Assembly: GCF_001648355.1 (NCBI RefSeq)
Contig: NZ_LXSL01000011.1
Coordinates: 93,677 to 157,676 of the forward strand
Direction of reading: 5' to 3'
DNA: 64,000 nt
Origin: Eikenella longinqua
GTDB lineage: Bacteria; Pseudomonadota; Gammaproteobacteria; Burkholderiales; Neisseriaceae
In this document: piece after piece, positions 33,288 to 40,765 of the stretch
Layout: each line of letters begins with the position of its first letter
Numbering within the stretch: position 1 is the first letter of the stretch
Program-made: the position numbers and the translations under genes
Notes under the pieces: model-generated
Databases searched by the model: none
Told to the model about the DNA's origin: nothing
What the model saw: the letters and a program-made list of their open reading frames with translations, nothing else

Positions 33288-33665
33288 TCAGGCTTCGGCG
33301 GCAGCCGCTTCTTCCTGGGGCTGGCCATCCAGCAGGTTTTTGGATTTTTCTTCTTTCATCATCGGGGAAGCTTCAGTAACGGCTTCGTCCATCTTAACAG
33401 TGAGATGGCGCAGAACGGCATCGTTGAAGCGGAAACCGGTTTCCAGCTCTTCGATCACTTCCGGGGTGCACTCGATGTTCATCAGCACATAGTGTGCTTT
33501 GTGCAGCTTGTTGATGGGGTAAGCCAATTGGCGGCGGCCCCAGTCTTCCAAGCGGTGGATGTGGCCGCCCGATTCGGCGATCAGGGTTTTGTAGCGCTCA
33601 ACCATAGCGGGCACTTGCTCGCTCTGGTCGGGGTGAACGATGAATACAATCTCGTAATGACGCAT
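33288..33665 (-). CDS. rpsF: 30S ribosomal protein S6 (bS6)
   Basis: 125 residues: MRHYEIVFIVHPDQSEQVP, HRLEDWGRRQLAYPINKLHKA and YVLMNIECTPEVIEELE are the family signatures. The C-terminal tail is acidic and Ala/Glu rich (PQEEAAAAEA), as often in S6. First gene of the operon rpsF-priB-rpsR-rplI, driven by the promoter at 33735-33763. Confidence 0.97.
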   Translation of the reverse strand: MRHYEIVFIVHPDQSEQVPAMVERYKTLIAESGGHIHRLEDWGRRQLAYPINKLHKAHYVLMNIECTPEVIEELETGFRFNDAVLRHLTVKMDEAVTEASPMMKEEKSKNLLDGQPQEEAAAAEA

Positions 33666-33734
33666 GCTCTCTCCTTACGGCTAATACAGCCCGCCATCAT
33701 GCGGATATAGCGGGCAAGGGGTGGAAAACGCGGC

Positions 33735-33763
33735 ATTATATTAGTAAAAACCAGTTTAAGCAA
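33735..33763 (-). promoter_or_regulatory. Promoter of the rpsF operon
   Basis: On the minus strand TTGCTT, a 17-base spacer and TATAAT, about 70 bases before the rpsF ATG. Confidence 0.75.
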
Positions 33764-33884
33764 ACATTTGCCAGCCCAAAGCCCAAGCGGCTACCTGAAA
33801 ATTCAGCCGCACCGAAGTAAAAATGCAACAACAAAACACAAGCAAAAGAAAACCCGCGCGGTCTCGCACGGGTTTTCAGATGGG

Positions 33885-33961
33885 TGGGGTGGCTGATGGG
33901 GCTCGAACCCACGACAACCGGAATCACAATCCGGGGCTCTACCAACTGAGCTACAGCCACC
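33885..33961 (-). tRNA. tRNA-His (GTG)
   Basis: A 77-base cloverleaf with encoded CCA. The 5' end GGTGGCTGTAGCTCAGTTGG has the extra G-1 typical of tRNA-His, the anticodon loop is TTGTGAT (anticodon GTG) and the T arm is GGTTCGAACC. It is the last of three tRNA genes in a row. Confidence 0.97.
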
Positions 33962-33973
33962 ACAAAAAACTTT

Positions 33974-34050
33974 TGGCGCGCCCGACAGGAATCGAACCTG
34001 TAACCGCCCGCTTAGAAGGCGGGTGCTCTATCCGGTTGAGCTACGGGCGC
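33974..34050 (-). tRNA. tRNA-Arg (TCT)
   Basis: A 77-base cloverleaf with encoded CCA: acceptor GCGCCCG, D arm with AGCTCAACCGGATAGAGC, anticodon loop TTCTAAG (TCT, reading AGA/AGG) and T loop GTTCGATTC. Twelve bases separate it from tRNA-His. Confidence 0.97.
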
Positions 34051-34089
34051 TCTACCTTTTCCTGTCGTTCACAACATTTCGGAGGACTT

Positions 34090-34167
34090 TGGTCGGGGCG
34101 GTGGGATTCGAACTCACGACCCTCTGCTCCCAAAGCAGATGCGCTAACCAGACTGCGCTACGCCCCG
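34090..34167 (-). tRNA. tRNA-Pro (TGG)
   Basis: A 78-base cloverleaf with encoded CCA: acceptor CGGGGCG, anticodon loop TTTGGGA (TGG), T loop GTTCGAATC. First of the cluster Pro-Arg-His. Confidence 0.97.
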
Positions 34168-34180
34168 ATAAGAAAGACGG

Positions 34181-34210
34181 ATTCTACGCAAGCACCTTCC
34201 CGCTTGTCAA
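34181..34210 (-). promoter_or_regulatory. Promoter of the tRNA Pro-Arg-His cluster
   Basis: On the minus strand TTGACA, an 18-base spacer and TAGAAT, 14 bases before the tRNA-Pro gene, as expected for a stable-RNA promoter. A DUS lies just upstream of it. Confidence 0.85.
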
Positions 34211-34372
34211 GCAGGCTACCTGAAAATAAATCGGCAACCTTATCCACAACCCAACCTAGCCAATTTAAATCAACCATTTAACCAAACCCAAACCACCGCA
34301 TAGTAAACACAAAAACAGCACTCCCGCACACTAACCCAGCCCCCGTTTTCCCGATAAAAATCATTAACAACG

Positions 34373-34381
34373 TGCTATAAT
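34373..34381 (+). promoter_or_regulatory. Extended -10 promoter for folD
   Basis: TGCTATAAT is a perfect extended -10 element, 89 bases before the folD ATG. The rest of the 300-base gap between tRNA-Pro and folD is AT-richer and holds no gene. Confidence 0.65.
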
Positions 34382-34469
34382 CAACACAATAAATCATCTC
34401 TATCGCCGCCAAGTTCCCCACATGCGGCACGCCCCGATTCCCCCTCACCAACCCACGAAAGGAATAGTC

Positions 34470-35333
34470 ATGACCGCACAGATTCTCGATGGCAAAGCCG
34501 TAGCCGAGCAGCGCCTGCAGAAAATTGCCGAGCAGGTGGCCAAGCGCCGCAAACAAGGCCTGCGCACCCCGTGTTTGGCCGTAGTGTTGGTGGGCAACGA
34601 CCCGGCCAGCACCGTATATGTGCGCAACAAAAAATTTGCCTGCGAAAAAGCCAGCTTCGCCTCCCGTTCCTACGAGCTGCCCGCCTCCACCACCCAAGAA
34701 GAGCTGCTGCAACTGATCGACGAGCTCAACGCCAGCCCCGCCGTGGACGGCATCCTCGTGCAGCTCCCCCTGCCCCCCCACCTCAACAGCCAATCCATCA
34801 TCGAACGCATCCAGCCCGACAAAGACGTGGACGGCTTCCACCCCTACAACGTCGGCCGCCTTGCCGTGCGCATGCCCTTGATGCGCCCCTGCACCCCAAA
34901 AGGCGTGATGACCCTGCTGGAAACCTACGGCGTGGAGATTCGCGGCAAAAAAGTCGTCATCGTGGGCGCATCCAACATCGTCGGCCGCCCGCAGGCCTTG
35001 GAAATGCTGCTGGCCGAAGCCACCGTTACCGTGTGCCACAAAGCCACGCAAAACCTAGAACACGAAGTGAGCGAAGCCGACATCGTCATCGTGGCCGCCG
35101 GCAAACCCAAGCTGGTGAAAGGCAGCTGGATCAAGCCCGGCGCCATCGTGGTGGACGTGGGCATCAACCGCCTAGACAACGGCCAGCTCTGCGGCGACGT
35201 GGAATTTGAAGCTGCCAAAGAACGCGCCGCCATGATTACCCCTGTGCCCGGCGGCGTCGGCCCCATGACCATCGCCACCCTGCTGGAAAACACCCTCTAC
35301 GCCGCCACTCTGCACGACAAACCCGCCGCCTAA
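34470..35333 (+). CDS. folD: Bifunctional methylenetetrahydrofolate dehydrogenase/cyclohydrolase
   Basis: 287 residues from ATG 34470 (ribosome site AAAGGAATAGTC). Tyr50 and Lys54 in TVYVRNKKFAC are the catalytic pair; DGILVQLPLP and PCTPKGVMTLLE are family signatures. The Rossmann loop reads VVIVGASNIVGRP, with Ala where most have Arg (G-R-S-N-I-V-G). PVPGGVGPMTIATLL is the C-terminal motif. It interconverts one-carbon folates using NADP. Single gene with its own promoter and terminator. Confidence 0.96.
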   Translation: MTAQILDGKAVAEQRLQKIAEQVAKRRKQGLRTPCLAVVLVGNDPASTVYVRNKKFACEKASFASRSYELPASTTQEELLQLIDELNASPAVDGILVQLPLPPHLNSQSIIERIQPDKDVDGFHPYNVGRLAVRMPLMRPCTPKGVMTLLETYGVEIRGKKVVIVGASNIVGRPQALEMLLAEATVTVCHKATQNLEHEVSEADIVIVAAGKPKLVKGSWIKPGAIVVDVGINRLDNGQLCGDVEFEAAKERAAMITPVPGGVGPMTIATLLENTLYAATLHDKPAA

Positions 35334-35353
35334 TCCGGCTTCGGCATCAAACT

Positions 35354-35391
35354 AAAAGGGCAAACTGCTTCCATCGGCAGTTTGCCCTTTT
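35354..35391 (+). terminator. Intrinsic terminator of folD
   Basis: AAAGGGCAAACTGC and GCAGTTTGCCCTTT form a 14-bp perfect stem with an 8-base loop and a T-run. Confidence 0.92.
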
Positions 35392-35517
35392 ATGCGCCCA
35401 ACCTCCGCCGAAGCAAAAGGCTACCTGAAACCATTCAAACCATTCTTCGCAAAAACCCCGCTCCGCTTTCACTTCGTTGAAGCCGATATTTTTCAGGTAG
35501 CCTGATTGCGCACACCC

Positions 35518-35643
35518 AAAGGCTACCCGAAAGCGCAAGCTTCAGCGCAGTTAAAACGGAGCTTCCACAGGAATCGGAGTTTCTGCGCAGCTAAAACGGA
35601 GCTGCCGCAGGAAGCACAGTTTCTGCGAAACTAAAACAAAGCT
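35518..35643. repeat. DUS-linked modular repeat in the folD-lptE spacer
   Basis: A DUS variant (GGCTACCCGAAA), then GCTTCAGCGCAGTTAAAACG, GCTTCC..GGAATC, TTTCTGCGCAGCTAAAACG, a second palindrome GCTGCCGCAGGAAGC and TTTCTGCGAAACTAAAAC. The whole 490-base spacer 35334-35822 also has DUS at 35420, 35490 and 35745 but no gene. Confidence 0.65.
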
Positions 35644-35822
35644 CACCCAGCAACACAAATGCCGGCCCCGCCCAAACCCCGCAACCCTTTCCACTTCTCT
35701 CAGCCTCGCCGAAACCTCGTTTTCACTTCGTTGCCGCCGCGCTTTCAGGTAGCCTCCCCCCGCCACAATCCGCTAGAATACGCCCCAGCCTGCGGCACCC
35801 GCCGCCCAAGCAAGGAACCCCC

Positions 35823-36299
35823 ATGAAAAAATACCTGATGCTGCCCCTCGTGCTGCTGCTCGCCGCCTGCAGCTTCCGCCTGGCCGGCACCGACCCCGCG
35901 CTCACCCCCCCGCTGCCCTACCAAACCTGGTCGGTGCAAGGCCGCGAATTGCAGCAGGCCATCGAAACCGAGCTGCTACGCCGCCATGCCAAGCTCGACA
36001 ACGCCTTTGCCCAAGCCGGCGTGAAGGTTACCGGCATCCAAACCAACAAAGACATCCAAACCCTCAACCTCTCCGGCACGGTCAGCGAATACCGGCTCGA
36101 GCTCAAAGTGTCCGCCCAAGCCTGGCACGGCGAGAAAACCCTCGGCGAGCCGATGGTGGTCACCGTATACCGCACGCTCGACTACAGCGACAGCGAAATC
36201 CTCGGCAAACAAGAAGAAGAAGCCCAGCTCTGGGCCGAAATGCGCACCGACGCCGCCCGCCAGCTGGTGCGCCGCCTAGGCTACCTGAAAGCCGAATAA
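35823..36299 (+). CDS. lptE: LPS-assembly lipoprotein LptE
   Basis: 158 residues. Signal peptide with lipobox LLAAC (Cys17), then the LptE-like mature domain: GCSFRLAG-type start (CSFRLAGTDP), SEYRLELKVSAQAW, and EEEAQLWAEMRTDAARQLVRRL. LptE plugs the LptD barrel that inserts LPS into the outer membrane. The stop overlaps the holA ATG (TAATG), the conserved lptE-holA pair. A DUS encodes the C-terminal GYLKAE. Ribosome site AAGGAACCCCC. Confidence 0.88.
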   Translation: MKKYLMLPLVLLLAACSFRLAGTDPALTPPLPYQTWSVQGRELQQAIETELLRRHAKLDNAFAQAGVKVTGIQTNKDIQTLNLSGTVSEYRLELKVSAQAWHGEKTLGEPMVVTVYRTLDYSDSEILGKQEEEAQLWAEMRTDAARQLVRRLGYLKAE

Positions 36300-37306
36300 T
36301 GGCCGCCCTCAGCACCGAGCGCCTGCTGCAACAGCTGGATGCGCCGCTGCAAGCCCTGTATGTGCTGCACGGCGAAGAAGACCTGCTGCGCATCGAAGCG
36401 CTGGATGCCCTGCGCGCCGCCGCCAAAGCCCAAGGCTACCTGAACCGCGAAGTGCACACCGCCGACACCGGCTTCGACTGGCAAGAGTTGCTCGCCTCCG
36501 CCAACAGCATCGGCCTGTTTGCCGAACTCAAGCTGCTCGAAATCCACATCCCAAGCGGCAAGCCAGGCAAAGCCGGCGGCGACGCCCTGGAGCAACTCGC
36601 CGCCAACCTGCCGCCCGACACCGTCACCATCATGCTGCTGCCCAAGCTGGAGCGCACACAAACCCAGGCCAAATGGTTTGCCGCGCTGGCCCGCAGCGGC
36701 GTGGTGGCCGAAGCCAAAGCGGTGGACAGCCAAGCCCTGCCCGGCTGGATACGCGGCCGCCTCGCACAGCACGATTTATCTATCGGCCACGAAGCGCTGG
36801 CGCTGTTTGCCGAACGCGTGGAAGGCAACCTGTTGGCCGCCAAGCAGGAAATCGACAAACTCGCCCTGCTCCACCCCGCCGGCCACGAATTGAGCATTGC
36901 CGAAACCGAAGCCGCCGTGGCCGATGTGGCGCGCTTCGACGTGTTCCAGCTTGCCGCCGCCTGGATGACCGGCGACGCCGCCCGCGTGGTGCGCCTGCTC
37001 GAAGGCCTGGAAGCCGAAGGCGAAGAGCCGGTGATGCTGCTGTGGATGCTGGCCGACGACATCCGCACCCTCATCCGTCTCACCGCCGCGCTCAAGCAGG
37101 GGCAAACCGTGGCGCAGGTGCGCAACAGCCTGCGCCTGTGGGGCAGCAAACAGCAGCTCGCGCCGCTTGCCGTGCGCCGCATCGCCACGCCGCGCCTCTT
37201 GGCCGCCTTGCAGGAATGCGCACGCATCGACCGCATCATCAAAGGCGCGGAAACCGGCGCGGCCTGGCCCGCCATCCGCCAGCTGCTGGTGAGCCTGGCC
37301 GGCTAG
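36299..37306 (+). CDS. holA: DNA polymerase III subunit delta
   Basis: 335 residues. LYVLHGEEDLLRIEALDALR at the N-terminus (an AAA+-like fold without a functional Walker A), GFDWQELLASANSIGLFAELKLLEI, and the C-terminal helical collar domain with IDKLALL and FDVFQLAAAWM. Delta opens the beta clamp within the clamp loader. Coupled to lptE by a one-base overlap. A DUS is embedded near residue 43 (QGYLNRE). Confidence 0.93.
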   Translation: MAALSTERLLQQLDAPLQALYVLHGEEDLLRIEALDALRAAAKAQGYLNREVHTADTGFDWQELLASANSIGLFAELKLLEIHIPSGKPGKAGGDALEQLAANLPPDTVTIMLLPKLERTQTQAKWFAALARSGVVAEAKAVDSQALPGWIRGRLAQHDLSIGHEALALFAERVEGNLLAAKQEIDKLALLHPAGHELSIAETEAAVADVARFDVFQLAAAWMTGDAARVVRLLEGLEAEGEEPVMLLWMLADDIRTLIRLTAALKQGQTVAQVRNSLRLWGSKQQLAPLAVRRIATPRLLAALQECARIDRIIKGAETGAAWPAIRQLLVSLAG

Positions 37307-37349
37307 CGCAAATCAAGCCATGCGGCAAGCTTTTGAACCGCATTGAAAT

Positions 37350-37408
37350 TCCACTTCCTTCGGAAGCTCCGTTTTAACTGCGCTGAAGCTTGCGCTTTCA
37401 GGTAGCCT
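37350..37408. repeat. DUS-linked repeat downstream of holA
   Basis: CTTCCTTCGGAAG is a short palindrome, then CCGTTTTAACTGCGCTGAAGC and an inverted DUS; another DUS in the opposite sense lies at 37422, so the pair could also end transcription. Confidence 0.6.
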
Positions 37409-37485
37409 GTGCGGCACACGGGAGGCTACCTGAAAAACTATCCCCGCCAGAAACCATCCTTTCCCAATCAAACCAAGGAGAAGCC

Positions 37486-37938
37486 ATGTCCCCAAAAGCC
37501 AAAAAAATCCTCATCGGCGCCGCCGTCGCCCTCGCCCTTTTGGGCTGGCGCGGCTACGATGCCGTGAAAACCGTGAAGCTGAGAGAGTTTGTGGAACACT
37601 ATAATGTCTTCATCGACAACGAAAACCGCTTCGTCTCCCACCTCAACGAGCGCACCGATTTCGGCGCCGTGCCCGAAAACGTGATGATGCCCGTGCGGCA
37701 CAGCGCCGGCTTCATGGCCAACTCCGACCGCGGCGGCTGCCACTCCATCCCCGACGAAGCCCTCGTTGCCGAATGCACCGGCGCCTTCACCGAATACCAC
37801 AGCATTCTGCAAGAAGTAGAAAAACAAGGGCTGGACGAAACGCGACTGAAACAAGTGGTGGAACGCGGCGAACGCACACACCGCATCATCAACCAAGTGG
37901 CGGCCAAATTCCCAAACCAAGTGGAAGTGCAAAACTAG
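37486..37938 (+). CDS. Hypothetical membrane-anchored protein
   Basis: 150 residues from ATG 37486 (AAGGAGAAGCC). One N-terminal membrane helix (residues 6-22) and a periplasmic, charged helical domain with two Cys (GGCHSIP and AECTGAF) that may pair. No family recognised; the start in the longer frame is DUS-derived and not used. A bidirectional DUS terminator follows. Confidence 0.6.
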   Translation: MSPKAKKILIGAAVALALLGWRGYDAVKTVKLREFVEHYNVFIDNENRFVSHLNERTDFGAVPENVMMPVRHSAGFMANSDRGGCHSIPDEALVAECTGAFTEYHSILQEVEKQGLDETRLKQVVERGERTHRIINQVAAKFPNQVEVQN

Positions 37939-37950
37939 GCCTCCACAACA

Positions 37951-37989
37951 AAACAGGCTACCTGAAAAAGGTTTTCAGGTAGCCTGTTT
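37951..37989. terminator. Inverted DUS bidirectional terminator
   Basis: AAACAGGCTACCTGAAAA and TTTTCAGGTAGCCTGTTT form an 18-bp perfect stem with a 3-base loop, between convergent genes. Confidence 0.78.
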
Positions 37990-38002
37990 GCCATTTTCGC
38001 CA

Positions 38003-38197
38003 TCAATACTCGCTCAAGGGCTTGGCCGGGTCGTAATGTTCCACTTCCTTCACAATCGCCTGCCCTACGCGCACGCCGTTGTCGGTGTGCGTCATGGTGG
38101 GGCTGCCGTGCAGCTCCCAGCCTTGCTGCAAAGCCTCGGTTACACGGCGGCAAAACACGGAATCGTCCGGGCCGGTGAGCATACGGTACACTTTCAT
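38003..38197 (-). CDS. DUF1737 domain protein
   Basis: 64 residues from ATG 38197, chosen because AAGGAGACCGCG precedes it; the frame continues to 38251 without a ribosome site. YRMLTGPDDSVFCRRVTEAL and GWELHGSPTMT match DUF1737, a small domain found alone or beside dehydrogenases, function unknown. The C-terminal VGQAIVKEVE is also typical. Confidence 0.75.
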   Translation of the reverse strand: MKVYRMLTGPDDSVFCRRVTEALQQGWELHGSPTMTHTDNGVRVGQAIVKEVEHYDPAKPLSEY

Positions 38198-38262
38198 CGC
38201 GGTCTCCTTCGCTTTCTCAATTCGTGACAACACCTTGCCGGCGTTATCCATTCAAACAAAAC

Positions 38263-38300
38263 AGGCTACCTGAAAACAACACCTGCTTTTCAGGTAGCCC
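38263..38300. terminator. Inverted DUS pair
   Basis: GGCTACCTGAAAA and TTTTCAGGTAGCC pair over 13 bases, after the stop of the Pro-rich membrane protein gene (minus strand). Confidence 0.6.
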
Positions 38301-38306
38301 TACGGA

Positions 38307-38798
38307 TTAAAACAGGCTGTCCACCGGATTGCCGCCGCCCTCGCCTGCCGGCTGGCGCGGCACCGGCTGCGGCGCTGGTTTCACCGGCACTTCAATCGGG
38401 CGGATTTCGGTTTCCGGCTGCGGCGCCACCGGCTGAATCGGCACTTCCTTCACCACCGCCGGCGCAGAAGCCGCTGCCGCGCGGCGCGGTGCGGCAGGCC
38501 TTGCGTTGGCCAGGGGTGCGGAAGCTTGCGAAGCCGCATTCATATCGGCAGCGGGCGGCAGGCTGTAGGTTTGGCCGGCGGCGGCCGATGCGCCGTTGGG
38601 CTGCCAGATTTCCACGCCCTGCGCCGCAGAGGCATCCTGACTGTCGGTGCGGCTGTCTGGCCGGCTCAACATCAGCCACGCCATCATCACCAGCGCCATC
38701 ACCACAACAAACGCCACAACAAACGAAATCAGCACCACGCGGCTGAACATGCTGCGCTGCGGCTTTCTGGAAGAAGGAGGCATCTCTTTGCCAGACAT
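38307..38798 (-). CDS. Single-pass, Pro/Ala-rich membrane protein
   Basis: 163 residues. A basic N-terminus, one membrane helix (about 19-44, VVLISFVVAFVVVMALVMM) and a long periplasmic tail rich in Pro and Ala (PQPETEIRPIEVPVKPAPQPVPRQ). This layout resembles division or envelope-spanning linkers such as FtsN/TonB-like proteins but there is no recognisable terminal domain. It follows dolP on the same strand; ribosome site AAGGAAAACCC. Function unknown. Confidence 0.6.
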   Translation of the reverse strand: MSGKEMPPSSRKPQRSMFSRVVLISFVVAFVVVMALVMMAWLMLSRPDSRTDSQDASAAQGVEIWQPNGASAAAGQTYSLPPAADMNAASQASAPLANARPAAPRRAAAASAPAVVKEVPIQPVAPQPETEIRPIEVPVKPAPQPVPRQPAGEGGGNPVDSLF

Positions 38799-38829
38799 GG
38801 GTTTTCCTTAAAATTCAAAAACAGGTGTA

Positions 38830-39438
38830 TCAGCGCACATTGCTGGGCACGAAGGTTTCATACAGCGTTACCACCTGCTGCACGCCGGCAGTGGTGCTCA
38901 CGGTTTGGCTCACGCGCGCCTGCTCTTCCGGCGTGAGGATGCCCATCACATAAGTGATGCCGTTATACGTAACCACTTTCACATGGTTGGCTGACACGCC
39001 CTTGGTGCCGATCAGCGTGGTGCGCACTTTGGACGTGATCCAAGAATCGTTGCTCACGTCGCCGAAGCCGCGGTGGCCGGAGGCTACCTGAATATGGTTG
39101 TAGATCTTCTCGGCATTGGGCTGCGAGCGTGCCACGCGTTCCACAAAGGCCTTATCCGCCTCGCTCGCCACCAGGCCCATCAGCAGAATCTGGCGGTTGA
39201 AGCTCACCACGGAAAGCTTCGGCTCGAAATTCGGCGTGGTGTTGCTGTTGCGCAGGTGGGTGAGCGCCGTGTTTTGGATGCGCACTTCCATCACTTGGTC
39301 GTCGGCCTGCGCGCCGGTGCTGCGGCGGTCGGTGGCCGACATCACGCCGAGCGCGCCGGCACCGGCCACGGCGGCAAAACAGCCGGAAAGCGACAGCGGC
39401 AGCAGGCACAACAGCAGGAGGCGGAAACTTTTTTTCAT
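38830..39438 (-). CDS. dolP: BON-domain lipoprotein DolP (YraP)
   Basis: 202 residues from ATG 39438 (AAAGGACCAATC). Signal peptide and lipobox LSGC (Cys14). Two BON domains: IRIQNTALTHL..PKLSVVSFNRQILLMGLV and DSWITSKVRTTLI..NHVKVVTYNGITYVMGIL. Lipoproteins of this type keep the outer membrane intact and bind anionic lipid near division sites. The gmhA-dolP order matches Neisseria and E. coli. Confidence 0.9.
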   Translation of the reverse strand: MKKSFRLLLLCLLPLSLSGCFAAVAGAGALGVMSATDRRSTGAQADDQVMEVRIQNTALTHLRNSNTTPNFEPKLSVVSFNRQILLMGLVASEADKAFVERVARSQPNAEKIYNHIQVASGHRGFGDVSNDSWITSKVRTTLIGTKGVSANHVKVVTYNGITYVMGILTPEEQARVSQTVSTTAGVQQVVTLYETFVPSNVR

Positions 39439-39495
39439 GATTGGTCCTTTCGGCAATGATGGGAATGCGGGCGTGATGTTTCAGGTAGCCTTCGG

Positions 39496-40086
39496 CTATT
39501 CTTCAAACAGGGTGGCGTCGATGTGGTCGCACAGGGCGTGAATCAGCAGGATATGGATTTCCTGAATGCGCGCGGTGCGGCGGTGCGGCACGTTGAGCAG
39601 CACGTCGCCTTCGGCCAGCACGCCGCCGATTTTGCCGCCGTCGCGGCCGGTGAGCGCCACCACCTGCATGCCCTGCTCGCGGGCGGCTTCGATGGCACAG
39701 AGCACGTTGCCGGAATTGCCGGAAGTGGAAATCGCCACCAGCACGTCGCCCGGGCGGCCGAGCGCCGACACCTGGCGGGCGAAGATCTGCTCGAAGGCAT
39801 AGTCGTTGCCGATGGCGGTGAGCGCGGAGGTGTCGGTGGTGAGCGCGACGGCGGCCAGCGGCATGCGTTCTTTTTCGAAGCGGCCGGTGAGCTCGGCGGC
39901 AAAGTGCTGCGCGTCGGCAGCGGAACCGCCGTTGCCGCAGATGAGGATTTTGCCGTCGGCGGTGAGCGAATTCACCAGCAGCTCGGCGGCGCGGGCGGTG
40001 GGCGCAGCCAGCTCTTCGGCACACTGCTGCTTGGCGGCAATGCTGTCTTGAAAATGCTGCAACACACGTTCTGCGGCGGATTTCAT
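39496..40086 (-). CDS. gmhA: SIS-domain phosphoheptose isomerase GmhA (or DiaA)
   Basis: 196 residues, one SIS domain. ILICGNGGSAADAQHFAAEL is the sugar-phosphate loop (positions about 53-72), FAAELTGRF and ISTSGNSGNV are typical, and RIQEIHILLIHAL carries the His that is catalytic in GmhA. GmhA makes sedoheptulose 7-phosphate into the heptose precursor of LPS core; the DiaA paralogue of E. coli, in the same gene neighbourhood, binds DnaA. The C-terminal CDHIDATLFEE is closer to DiaA, so the role is open. A DUS stands 4-15 bases before the ATG. Confidence 0.85.
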   Translation of the reverse strand: MKSAAERVLQHFQDSIAAKQQCAEELAAPTARAAELLVNSLTADGKILICGNGGSAADAQHFAAELTGRFEKERMPLAAVALTTDTSALTAIGNDYAFEQIFARQVSALGRPGDVLVAISTSGNSGNVLCAIEAAREQGMQVVALTGRDGGKIGGVLAEGDVLLNVPHRRTARIQEIHILLIHALCDHIDATLFEE

Positions 40087-40191
40087 CAGAGGCTACCTGA
40101 AAAACGAAATGAAAACGCTGGCTATTGTAGCGGCATACGGCGGTTTGAACAATTGCCGGCGCGGGTTGGCGGAGGTAAAGAGGCGAATAAA

Positions 40192-40331
40192 AGGCTACCT
40201 GAAAACGATGTCTTGCGAAGCAAGGCTGAGTTTCTGCGAAGCTAAAGCGCCAGCTTCAGCGAAGCTAAAACGGAGCTTCCGAAGAAAGCAGCGTTTCTGT
40301 AAAGCTAAAATGCCGCACAATTTTTCAGGTA
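40192..40331. repeat. DUS-linked modular repeat in the gmhA-yraN spacer
   Basis: DUS, TGTCTTGCGAAGCAAG palindrome, TTTCTGCGAAGCTAAAGCG, GCTTCAGCGAAGCTAAAACG, GCTTCCGAAGAAAGC palindrome, TTTCTGTAAAGCTAAAAT and a closing inverted DUS: the longest copy in the window, with at least three modules. Confidence 0.7.
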
Positions 40332-40359
40332 GCCTTCCCGTCCCGCACAGCTCGCCGCC

Positions 40360-40707
40360 TCAATACCCGCCGATATTCTGCACCCACTGCGGCGGGGCGC
40401 TGCCTTCGAGCAGCACGGCGTCGAGGCGGCAGGCTTGGTTCGGGGCGTGCTGCTGGAGCCAGGCTTCGGCGCTGCGGCTGAGTTTGGCCAGCTTGGCGGG
40501 GGTGATGCTGGCCGCCGCGCCGCCGAAGGACTGGCTGCGCCGCTGCCGCACTTCCACAAATAAGTACACCCCGCCCTGCTCGGCGATGATGTCGATTTCG
40601 CCGTAGCGGCAGTGCCAGTTGCGCGCGAGGATACGGCAGCCTTGTTTTTTCAGGTAGCCTGCGGCGGTGTCTTCGGCGGCTTGGCCGGCGGCGTGGTTGA
40701 GGCGCAT
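40360..40707 (-). CDS. yraN: YraN family (UPF0102) nuclease-fold protein
   Basis: 115 residues. GQAAEDTAAGYLKKQGCRILARNW is the conserved N-terminus, GEIDIIAEQGGVYLFVEVRQR the core with the D-x-(n)-E-V-(R/K) residues of the restriction-endonuclease-like fold, and ITPAKLAKL the C-terminal helix. Thought to be an endonuclease-like DNA processing protein, not proven. A DUS encodes AGYLKKQG at a conserved position. Ribosome site AAAGGAAACCC. Confidence 0.9.
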   Translation of the reverse strand: MRLNHAAGQAAEDTAAGYLKKQGCRILARNWHCRYGEIDIIAEQGGVYLFVEVRQRRSQSFGGAAASITPAKLAKLSRSAEAWLQQHAPNQACRLDAVLLEGSAPPQWVQNIGGY

Positions 40708-40720
40708 GGGTTTCCTTTCG

Positions 40721-40729
40721 TGTTATAGT
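40721..40729 (+). promoter_or_regulatory. Extended -10 promoter for rsmI
   Basis: TGTTATAGT, an extended -10 element, 37 bases before rsmI. The short leader has GCGTTTCAAACGC (a palindrome) and AATGATACCCGA. Confidence 0.6.
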
Positions 40730-40765
40730 TTGCGGCGTTTCAAACGCAATGATACCCGAAGACAA

